A DNA stretch of 64,000 nucleotides from assembly GCF_041893525.1 (NCBI RefSeq), contig NZ_CP169068.1; one strand, written 5' to 3'. Shown piece by piece: positions 26,238-33,541 of the stretch; the stretch's first letter is position 1, and each line of letters starts with the position of its first letter. This stretch comes from Phaeobacter bryozoorum (lineage in GTDB: Bacteria; Pseudomonadota; Alphaproteobacteria; Rhodobacterales; Rhodobacteraceae). Below the pieces are notes generated by a model. It made no database searches. It had not been told where the DNA came from and saw only the letters and a program-made list of their open reading frames with translations. A program made the position numbers and the translations under genes.

Positions 26238-27122
26238 ATGTCGATGGATCTGCGCGCTTTGGCGATGGGGCTGGCCTTTGCCTTCATGTGGTCGTCTGCC
26301 TTTACTTCGGCTCGGATCATCGTCGCCGATGCTTCGCCGCTATACTCGCTTGCCTTCCGCTTTCTTATTTCCGGCCTGATCGGTGTCGCTGTTGCCCGCT
26401 ACATGGGCCAGAGCTGGCGTCTGACACGCGGCCAGCTGCGCGCCACCATCGTCTTTGGCATCTGCCAGAACGCGCTCTATCTGGGCCTCAACTTCGTCGC
26501 CATGGAAACCATCGAAGCCTCGCTGGCCGCGATCATCGCATCGACCATGCCGATGCTGGTCGCCATCGCGCTCTGGCTGGCCTATGGTGAGCGGCTGCCC
26601 CGGCTGGGTGTTGCCGGGCTGCTGGCCGGGGTGGTGGGGGTTGCCCTGATCATGGGAACCCGCATCAGCGCGGGTGTCGACCTCTTTGGCCTCACGCTCT
26701 GCGGGATCGGTGTTCTGGCCCTGACGCTGGCCACCTTGGCGCTGCGGGGGGCAACCTCGGGTGGCAACTTCATGATGGTGGTGGGGTTGCAGATGCTGGT
26801 CGGCTCTGCCGTGCTGTTCGCAGTTGCACCTATGGTGGAAACCTTCCGGCTGAACCCCAGCTGGCCGCTAGCGCTGGCCTTTCTCTACACCACCCTGGTG
26901 CCGGGGCTGACGGCGACCTTCATCTGGGTTCTGCTGCTGAACAGGATCGGTGCCGTGCGGGCCGCCACCTTCCATTTTCTCAACCCAGTCTTCGGTGTGG
27001 CTGTTGCCAGTCTGCTGCTGGGCGAAAAGTTGGGGCTGCTGGACCTGATCGGCGTCGGTATCGTCACCTTTGGCATTCTGGCGGTCCAGCTGGCGCGGCA
27101 ATCGGCGCAGCAGCGCCCCTGA
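26238..27122 (+). CDS. DMT-superfamily (EamA) transporter
   Basis: A 294-residue membrane protein with about ten helices in two EamA repeats. The first repeat shows LAMGLAFAFMWSSAFTSARIIV and the second ends with PVFGVAVASLLLGEKLGLLDLIGVGIVTFG, both typical. The first repeat also has the family's EASLAAIIASTMPMLVAIAL stretch. The substrate is not deducible. It stands alone between the HU gene and msrBA and is not closely similar to the transporter at 6591-7526. Confidence 0.87.
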   Translation: MSMDLRALAMGLAFAFMWSSAFTSARIIVADASPLYSLAFRFLISGLIGVAVARYMGQSWRLTRGQLRATIVFGICQNALYLGLNFVAMETIEASLAAIIASTMPMLVAIALWLAYGERLPRLGVAGLLAGVVGVALIMGTRISAGVDLFGLTLCGIGVLALTLATLALRGATSGGNFMMVVGLQMLVGSAVLFAVAPMVETFRLNPSWPLALAFLYTTLVPGLTATFIWVLLLNRIGAVRAATFHFLNPVFGVAVASLLLGEKLGLLDLIGVGIVTFGILAVQLARQSAQQRP

Positions 27123-27238
27123 GGATGGCACGTGCCCTGCCTCTTTCGTCACACACAAACGCGAGCGGATGAAATACAGCTTTGCTTTTGCCCCGAAGGA
27201 CACCATTTACAGCTGAACAGCCAAGATCGGAGGACATG

Positions 27239-27688
27239 ATGCGCAGTTATTCCAAAGACCCGGACGCCATTGCGGCCCTCTCGGAAGAAGAATATTACGT
27301 CACCCAGCAATCCGGCACCGAACGCCCCGGCACCGGCAAGCTGCTGGGCAACAAGGAGCCGGGGATCTATGTGGATATCGTCTCCGGTGAGCCATTGTTT
27401 GCCTCGTCAGACAAATATGAGTCCGGCTGCGGCTGGCCCAGCTTTACCAAACCCATCGAAACCGCCCATGTTCAGGAGCTGGAAGACCGGAGCCTGGGGA
27501 TGATCCGCACCGAAGTCCGCTCGACCCATGGAGACAGCCATCTGGGCCATGTGTTCCCGGACGGCCCGGCAGATCGCGGCGGTCTGCGCTATTGCATCAA
27601 TTCGGCCTCCCTGCGGTTCGTCCATCTGGACGATATGCAGGCAGAAGGCTACGGCGACTATATCGATCAAGTGGAGGATATTAGATGA
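27239..27688 (+). CDS. msrB: Peptide methionine-(R)-S-oxide reductase MsrB
   Basis: Reduces R-methionine sulfoxide in proteins. The 149-residue form shows YYVTQQSGTERPGTGKLLGN (Zn-less type; the usual CxxC zinc ligands are absent), CGWPSFTKPI, RTEVRSTHGDSHLGHVF and the catalytic Cys in LRYCINSASLRF. The GGAGG site is 5 bases before the ATG at 27239 and only 2 bases before the alternative at 27236, so 27239 is preferred. Its stop overlaps the msrA start (ATGA), so both reductases are made together. Confidence 0.93.
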   Translation: MRSYSKDPDAIAALSEEEYYVTQQSGTERPGTGKLLGNKEPGIYVDIVSGEPLFASSDKYESGCGWPSFTKPIETAHVQELEDRSLGMIRTEVRSTHGDSHLGHVFPDGPADRGGLRYCINSASLRFVHLDDMQAEGYGDYIDQVEDIR

Positions 27689-28206
27689 GCAGCACAACAG
27701 AACGCGCCGTCCTGGCCGGTGGGTGTTTCTGGGGCATGCAGGACCTGATCCGCAAGCGCCCCGGTATCATCAGCACCCGGGTTGGATATTCCGGCGGCGA
27801 TGTGCCCAATGCGACCTATAAGAACCACGGCACCCATGCCGAGGCGATCGAGGTGATTTTTGACCCGAGCCAGACCAGCTATCGCACGCTGCTGGAGTTC
27901 TTCTTTCAGATCCATGATCCAACCACGGTCAATCAGCAGGGCAATGATCTGGGCATGAGCTACCGCTCTGCGATCTACTATGTTGACGACCGCCAGAAAG
28001 AAATTGCCGAAGACACCATTGCGGATGTCGATGCGTCAGGTCTCTGGCCCGGCAAGGTGGTGACCGAGGTCGAACCCGTTGGCGATTTCTGGGAGGCCGA
28101 ACCGGAGCATCAGGATTACCTGGAACGGCAGCCAAACGGCTACACCTGCCACTTTGCGCGCCCGGATTGGGTTCTGCCCCGCAGGAATGAGACCGCCGCC
28201 GAGTAA
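27685..28206 (+). CDS. msrA: Peptide methionine-(S)-S-oxide reductase MsrA
   Basis: Reduces S-methionine sulfoxide. The 173-residue protein has the catalytic motif GGCFWGMQDL (Cys14), YSGGDVPNATYKNHGTHAEAIEV, HDPTTVNQQGNDLGMSYRSAI and the Glu-rich FWEAEPEHQDYLE, all diagnostic of MsrA. It is translationally coupled to msrB. A perfect 24-base palindrome follows the stop codon. Confidence 0.96.
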   Translation: MSSTTERAVLAGGCFWGMQDLIRKRPGIISTRVGYSGGDVPNATYKNHGTHAEAIEVIFDPSQTSYRTLLEFFFQIHDPTTVNQQGNDLGMSYRSAIYYVDDRQKEIAEDTIADVDASGLWPGKVVTEVEPVGDFWEAEPEHQDYLERQPNGYTCHFARPDWVLPRRNETAAE

Positions 28207-28210
28207 GTAA

Positions 28211-28234
28211 CCGGTGGCACGATCGTGCCACCGG
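28211..28234. terminator. Perfect palindrome after msrA
   Basis: CCGGTGGCACGA and its reverse complement TCGTGCCACCGG form an uninterrupted 24-base palindrome four bases after the msrA stop. It could form a strong hairpin, but there is no T tract, so it may be a terminator without one or a protein-binding site. Confidence 0.5.
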
Positions 28235-28667
28235 CTCACTCACTCATCAAAGATTGGCGAAAAATTGGCACCTTTCACTAAGTTTATTCCATGGATTGCA
28301 TCAGCTTTGTTCCAATAGCTTTCCGCAGAGTCTGCTACAGTGTGGTGGTTTGCAGCTCGCAATGACCAGCGCCATTGGTTTGCAGCATCTCGATACAGTT
28401 TGAAGTACATCCTTCAAACTCCTTTCATTCGCGGACTAATGCCGCGTCTCCAGAAAATGCTGCTCTGCACTTGACCGTCACGTTAATCGCATGCGATTTT
28501 ATGACGTGTTTAGCGACACGGCCGTATGCAATGCAGCGGCTCGGCGCCTTGGGAATCCCCTTGGCGCCTTTTATTTTATCCACAGGCATGCGGGAGTCGA
28601 GTCCTTTACTTGCGACTGCCTACAACAAATTGTTGATATAGGATAATCCCAACACAAAATATGGAAG
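28235..28667. other. Low-G+C intergenic stretch
   Basis: A gap of about 430 bases that is visibly richer in A and T than its neighbours. It contains a hairpin GTTTGAAG/CTTCAAAC at 28398-28419, a 14-base palindrome AATCGCATGCGATT at 28485-28498, the candidate small RNA described separately, and CAACAA-A-TTGTTG at 28623-28635. Small open frames in it have no recognisable coding character. Confidence 0.5.
28471..28578 (+). ncRNA. Candidate small RNA with promoter and terminator
   Basis: TTGACC (28471-28476) and TTTTAT/GATTTT (about 28495-28502) form a possible promoter whose spacer holds the perfect palindrome AATCGCATGCGATT. From about 28508 a stretch of about 70 bases runs into the hairpin GGCGCC-TT-GGG...CCC-CTT-GGCGCC (28543-28568) followed by TTTTATTTTA. 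No coding frame is convincing. The order promoter, palindrome, short transcript, terminator suggests a regulated sRNA; there is no known family match that I recognise. Confidence 0.3.
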
Positions 28668-30673
28668 TTAGCCTGTGGCAATGCGCGGACGACCGCTCGC
28701 CTCCACCGTCAGAAAGGCCTCGACAAAAACCTCCCGCGCCTCGACTTCGGCGATGCGGATATCCCTTTCCACCTGGATGGAAATATCCTGCGCGCCTGCG
28801 GCCTCTGCGGCGGCACGGGCTTCGGCCCGCAGCTCGGCTTCCAACCGCTCAAGAGCCTCCTGCGAACCGGTGAAATCCTCCGGGCCATTCTCCAGATGGA
28901 CGCGAAACCGGCCTTCCTCAGGTGCGGTAACCGTGCCGCTGCGCCGCATGGTGATACGGCCCACCACCGCGCCAATGGCATTTGCCACGCCTGCGTGTTC
29001 CGGTAGGATCATACGGCAATGAAGCCGGGTCCCGACCGCGGGATAGTAGCTGGGCGCCGAGGCTCCAAGCCCGACGACATCGACATTGAGGCCAGCGCTG
29101 AGAGCGACCAGCCCCTGATGTCGGGATAGCCCGCGCTGCATCAGAACATGGCGGGCAAGCTGATCCGGCGAGGTTCCAAAGGCCGGAGCATCTTCGGCAA
29201 TAGCAGTCTCTAACAGGGTGAGCGACGTCTGTTCCGTCATCTGATCTACGATCATCCGTGCCAATGTCACGGCATCCGGTGCGAGCCGGTCCCCCGACCC
29301 CACGCGGCGGCGGGCAAAAAAGTCAGCGCCTTCTGCGCTGCATCGCCATCCCAGCTGCTAAGCCGTCCAAGGACATGGCTGGCATCGGACGGGGTGACGC
29401 CGGCGATCTGCACCAGGCCGCGATCCACCAGCCGCATCAGCGCGCCCTGCTCGATCCGGGTGTGCAGCACGGCGCCCAGCGGATGTGTCTGCGTCCCGAT
29501 CCGGTCCAGAACCCGGGCCTCCCGGTCGCTCAACCCCACTGGTGTCTGTCCCGGAATCGCGCGAACAAACTGCCCGTCATATTCGCCGACAGTCACTGCG
29601 CGCAGCTGACTGTCGAGCGTTGCATGAACCACCTCAGGGGACATATTGGCGATCAGGGAAATCGGCAGCACGCGACGCGGGCCAAGGGTCACACCGCCAC
29701 TCATACCGGCAGCGATCGGATGCACCTGACTGTCACCGCCCAGGCCGCTGGTGCGCATGGCCACGGCCTCAACCATGGTGCGATAGCCGCCAACCTCGGC
29801 GCCGACCGGATCAATCTTGGGCTTGCCGTTCTCGATCAATGCGACATCGGTGGTGGTGCCGCCGATATCACTGACAAGCGCAGTCTCGACGCCGGTCAGC
29901 CAGCGGGCACCGACCAGCGATGCAGCCGGTCCGCTCAGGATGGTTTCAATTGGACGGGCGCGGGCCTGCTGTGACGACATCAAGGCGCCATCACCCCTCA
30001 CAACCATCATCTGAGCAGTCACGCCGAGCTCGCTCAGGCGGGATTCAGCGCGCCCGATCAACCGGTCGATCATTCCGATGAGCCGCGCGTTCAGCACAGC
30101 CGTCAACGCCCGCTTCGGCCCGTTGAGCCGCGCCGACAGCTGGTGCGAACAGGTCACCGGAACGTCAGTTTCTTCGGCGATGATCCGGGCAACTTCCAGC
30201 TCGTGCGCTGGATTGCGCGTCGCAAACTGGCCGGCAATTGCAAAACCGCTGACCGATACGGCCTCGCGCTGGAGAAACGCGCGCAGTGCCTCCCGGTCCA
30301 AGGGCGCCGCCTCGCTACCGGAATGGCTGTGCCCCCCCTCCAGCACCAGTGCCGGGTCGCCCTTCAGCGCCTCGCGCAGGCCGTGACGATCCAGATCCGC
30401 CTCGCCGAACCCGATATAGATCAGCGCAACGCGCCCCCCCTGCCCTTCGACCAGCGCATTGGTCGCAAGCGTCGTGGACAAAGCTGCAAGCGCGATCTCT
30501 GACGGCGCTACCTGTGCCTGCGCAAGTACGGCAGCGACGGCTTCCCCAACTCCGATGGCCAGATCCTGCCGCGTCGTCAGCGCCTTGGCCTTTGCCAGCA
30601 CATCGCGATCATCCCGGATCAATACCGCGTCGGTATAGGTTCCGCCCGTGTCCACCCCAAGCAAAAGCGCCAT
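28668..30673 (-). pseudogene. Hydantoinase/oxoprolinase-family gene, frameshifted near its middle
   Basis: The first 447 codons encode the N-terminal hydantoinase A-type ATPase: LLGVDTGGTYTDAVLIRDDR, LSTTLATNALVEGQGGRVAL and SDIGGTTTDVALIENG with a C-terminal part of the same domain. The frame then breaks at KALTF and stops. The remaining part continues in another frame (VGSGDRLAPDAVTLARMIVD to RPRIATG), giving about 670 residues if joined. The break is at the run of six A (29316-29321, T on the coding strand); a seventh restores the frame. Homopolymer sequencing error is the simplest reading. The substrate is not known. It ends next to a low-G+C gap. Confidence 0.8.
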
Positions 30674-30751
30674 GCCCGTCCTCCGTTCGCCTTAATCTTG
30701 ATCCTGGTCATCGGTTTAGCGAAGCTGCCGCGACGATCCATCCTGTTTGCG

Positions 30752-31804
30752 TCACCTCAGTCGCTGAACCGCCCAGCGGGCCGCATCCGCCACAGTCGGG
30801 TCAGGATCCGCGACCAGAGCCTCGGCCACGGGCCGCAGGGCAGGCAGGCCGGAGTTACCGACGGCATAAAGCACATTGCGCACAAAGCGATCTCGCCCGA
30901 TCCGCTTGATGGGGGAACCGGAAAACAACGCCCGGAACCCGGCATCGTCCAGCCGAGCCAGCTCCGCCAGCTGCGGAGCCTCGAACTCGGGTCGCGCCGC
31001 ATAGCGCATATCGCTGGCGGCGACTGCAAATTTGTTCCAGGGGCAGGCCGCCAGGCAATCATCACAGCCGTAGATCCGGTTGCCCAGCTTGGCGCGCAGC
31101 TCCTCATCGACCGGGCCCTTGTGCTCGATGGTGAGGTAAGAAATGCAACGCCGCGCATCCAGCTGATACGGGGCGGGGAACGCATCTGTCGGGCAGGCCG
31201 CCAGACAGGACCGGCACGATCCGCAACGGTCGCGCTCTGCCGAGTCGGCAGGCAGGTCCAATGTTGTGAAAACAGAGCCTATGAAGGCCCAGTTGCCCCA
31301 GTCCCGGCTGACCAGATTGGTGTGTTTGCCCTGCCACCCAAGGCCCGCCGCCTGGCCCAGCGGCTTCTCCGGAACCGGCGCGGTGTCGACAAATACCTTG
31401 ACCTCGGCAGGCTCATCCGCCCGCTCGGCTTCCGCGATCAGCCAGCGTGCCAGCCGTTTCAAGCGCTTCTTCACAAGATCATGATAATCCTTGTTGCGCG
31501 CATAGACGGAAATCGCGCCGCGCTCTGCCTGCCCCACAACGGCCATCGGATCCACCTCTGGCGTGTAGCTTTCAGCCAGCATGATCACAGAGCGCGCCTC
31601 AGGCCAGAGCTGGGCTGGATCGCCGCGCCAGTGGCTGCGTTCCTCCATCCAGCCCATCTGACCGTGATATCCCGCTTCAAGAAACGCCTGAAGCCGAGCG
31701 GGCACCTGCGGCACATCCCAGGGACGACAGATCCGACAGGCCACAAACCCCTCGGCAAGGGCCTGTTTCACCAACCTGTCCTTGATGCCGTGTGTTGCTA
31801 TCAT
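30752..31804 (-). CDS. queG: Epoxyqueuosine reductase QueG
   Basis: Cobalamin- and iron-sulfur-dependent enzyme that reduces epoxyqueuosine to queuosine at tRNA wobble position 34. The 350-residue protein shows the N-terminal substrate domain (ARNKDYHDLVKKRLKRLA; FVDTAPVPEKPLGQAAGLGW), two 4Fe-4S ferredoxin-like motifs CGSCRSCLAACPTDAF and YGCDDCLAACPWNKF, and a C-terminal HEAT-like part. The start codon ATG at 31804 is preceded by GAGG that lies inside a degenerate copy of the dispersed repeat. The downstream gene is unrelated. Confidence 0.95.
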   Translation of the reverse strand: MIATHGIKDRLVKQALAEGFVACRICRPWDVPQVPARLQAFLEAGYHGQMGWMEERSHWRGDPAQLWPEARSVIMLAESYTPEVDPMAVVGQAERGAISVYARNKDYHDLVKKRLKRLARWLIAEAERADEPAEVKVFVDTAPVPEKPLGQAAGLGWQGKHTNLVSRDWGNWAFIGSVFTTLDLPADSAERDRCGSCRSCLAACPTDAFPAPYQLDARRCISYLTIEHKGPVDEELRAKLGNRIYGCDDCLAACPWNKFAVAASDMRYAARPEFEAPQLAELARLDDAGFRALFSGSPIKRIGRDRFVRNVLYAVGNSGLPALRPVAEALVADPDPTVADAARWAVQRLR

Positions 31805-31828
31805 CTGGCTAGAAATATCCTCGGGGGT
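31802..31828 (-). repeat. Dispersed intergenic repeat, degenerate copy 5
   Basis: On the minus strand the sequence reads CCCCCGAGGATATTTCTAGC followed by CAG and the queG ATG, matching the GAGGATATTT-GGCCAG core of the other copies with changes. The repeat supplies the GAGG used as the queG ribosome binding site. Confidence 0.5.
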
Positions 31829-31884
31829 GAATTAAGTCCAAGGGACTCAAGAGGGGGCAGACAGCCCCCTTCTGCCCGTGTCTA

Positions 31885-32550
31885 TCAGAAATCCAGATCG
31901 GCGTAATGGGCCGGTGGGCTGAAACCGGGGATCTGATCGGCAAGGATCGACCGGAACGCCGGGCGTGACTTGATCTTTGCGTACCAGTCCTTCACCACGG
32001 CGGACCGGTTCCAATCAACATCGGATATATAGTCCAACGACGACAGATGCGCGGCGGCGGCGAAATCTGCCAGGGTCATTTGATCGCCAGCCAGCCAGCG
32101 GCGATGGTCCAGCAGCCAGGCCAGATAGTCGAGGTGATATTTGATCGCCCGCGCACCCGCCTTGACGTTGCCACTGTCGGGGTAGCCCTGCCCGGTCACC
32201 TTCTTGTTCACCCGCTCATAGAGCAGCTTTGAGGTGACCTCATGGTGAAATTTATCATCGAACCAGCTGACCAGACGGCGCACCTCGTAGCGACCATCGG
32301 GATCGCTGGGCATCAACGAGGGTTCCGGGCGGGTTTCCTCAAGGTATTCGCAGATCGCGGCACTTTCGGCCATCAGCTTGCCATCCAGGCGGATCACCGG
32401 AACCTTCGCCGCCGGATTGCGGCGCAGGAAATCGGCCTCCTGCTCCCAGTAGCGTTCCTCGACCAGCTCGACCTCGATCCGCTTTTCGGCCAGGGACAGG
32501 CGCACTTTACGGCAGAAGGGGGAGAGGGGCACATGATAGAGGCGGGCCAT
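31885..32550 (-). CDS. Glutathione S-transferase family protein
   Basis: A 221-residue GST-fold protein: thioredoxin-like N-terminal half with SPFCRKVRLSLAEKRIEVELVE (Cys at the active-site turn), KVPVIRLDGKLMAESAAICEYLEE (cis-Pro and Glu-Ser for glutathione), and a helical C-terminal half with LAGDQMTLADFAAAAHLSSLDYI. The ATG at 32550 gives the normal start; the longer frame adds 15 residues without GST character. It lies between queG and mtgA. The substrate is unknown. Confidence 0.88.
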   Translation of the reverse strand: MARLYHVPLSPFCRKVRLSLAEKRIEVELVEERYWEQEADFLRRNPAAKVPVIRLDGKLMAESAAICEYLEETRPEPSLMPSDPDGRYEVRRLVSWFDDKFHHEVTSKLLYERVNKKVTGQGYPDSGNVKAGARAIKYHLDYLAWLLDHRRWLAGDQMTLADFAAAAHLSSLDYISDVDWNRSAVVKDWYAKIKSRPAFRSILADQIPGFSPPAHYADLDF

Positions 32551-32616
32551 GGGACAGCGGATCTCCTGTTGCGGGTGGCTGGGATCAGACAGCAATGCCC
32601 AAAAGCGCCAGAAGTT

Positions 32617-33387
32617 TCAATCCTCGAAACAGGCCGCCCTGCCATCTGCGCGAATGGTGGCCGCCCCATCCATGATCTGCGCCGCCCGCTTGCGCATGAA
32701 CGCAGTGGGTTTTGCTGCCGAACGCTCTTTGGGATTGGGCAGAACGGTGGCCAGAAGGGCAGCCTGCCTGCGGCTCAGCTCATCCGGACCGACACCGAAA
32801 TAATGCCGCGCGGCCGCCTCGGCGCCAAACACACCTTCGCCCATTTCAGCGACATTCAGGTAGACTTCCAGAATGCGCCGTTTGCTCCAGACCGCCTCAA
32901 CCATCGGCGTCATCAGTGTTTCCAGCGCCTTGCGGAACCAGCTGCGCCCCTGCCACAGAAAGACATTCTTCACCACCTGCTGAGAGATGGTCGACCCTCC
33001 ACGCTGGCCGCCTTCGGCGATTGCCGCGCGGATGGCCTCCGCATCAAGGCCCCAATGCTGGCAGAACCGGGCATCTTCGGCGGCGACAACCGAACGCCCC
33101 AAGGCCGGAGCGATATGTTCGATGGGAACCCATTCGCGGTCAATATCACCAAGACGGCGATATTCAGACCAGATGGTATGGGTGATCGGCGGGTTGATCA
33201 CGGAAAACAGCAGGATCGGCAGCAGGGTCAGCGCAACAAAGACCAGCGCAGCCCGTCCCAGCCAGCGACGCAGGAGACGACGCGGTGACAGCTTTGCGCG
33301 GGGTTTACCCTTGGCTGCTGCCTTGCTGCGGGCTTTGCCCTTGGGGGGAGCCTTGGATGCCCCGGTTGATTTTCCTGCCTTCGCCAT
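32617..33387 (-). CDS. mtgA: Monofunctional biosynthetic peptidoglycan transglycosylase
   Basis: Polymerises lipid II glycans in the periplasm. From the ATG at 33387 the 256-residue protein has a Lys/Arg-rich cytoplasmic head, one membrane helix (about residues 45-65, RAALVFVALTLLPILLFSVI) and a GT51 domain with EDARFCQHWGLDAEAIRAAI, the catalytic Glu region RGGSTISQQVVKNVFLW and EVYLNVAEMGEGVFGAEAAA. The longer upstream frame is unlikely. It is monocistronic in appearance; the plus-strand side toward gltB holds that gene's terminator. Confidence 0.93.
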   Translation of the reverse strand: MAKAGKSTGASKAPPKGKARSKAAAKGKPRAKLSPRRLLRRWLGRAALVFVALTLLPILLFSVINPPITHTIWSEYRRLGDIDREWVPIEHIAPALGRSVVAAEDARFCQHWGLDAEAIRAAIAEGGQRGGSTISQQVVKNVFLWQGRSWFRKALETLMTPMVEAVWSKRRILEVYLNVAEMGEGVFGAEAAARHYFGVGPDELSRRQAALLATVLPNPKERSAAKPTAFMRKRAAQIMDGAATIRADGRAACFED

Positions 33388-33476
33388 AGGGTCTCTATAC
33401 GGCACAGAACGGGCCCGCTCCAACCGCGAAATCCCTTGGCCCGCAAGAGATTGCCCAGAGCAAGCGCCCGGAGGTG

Positions 33477-33508
33477 AAAAGGCCCCGACCGCAGCAGCGA
33501 CCGGAGCC
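33477..33508 (-). terminator. Terminator of gltB
   Basis: On the minus strand GGCTCCGGTCGC, loop TGCT and GCGGTCGGGGCC form a 12-bp stem with wobbles followed by TTTTC. It resembles the fliP terminator at 52231-52262 in sequence. Confidence 0.75.
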
Positions 33509-33541
33509 CATCCAAGGCACATGCAGAGGAAGTGGCGGGGC

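Noticed and set aside
28375..28641. An 88-codon frame in the low-G+C gap
   Set aside because: Composition and codon use are unlike the neighbours, and it spans the candidate sRNA and its terminator.
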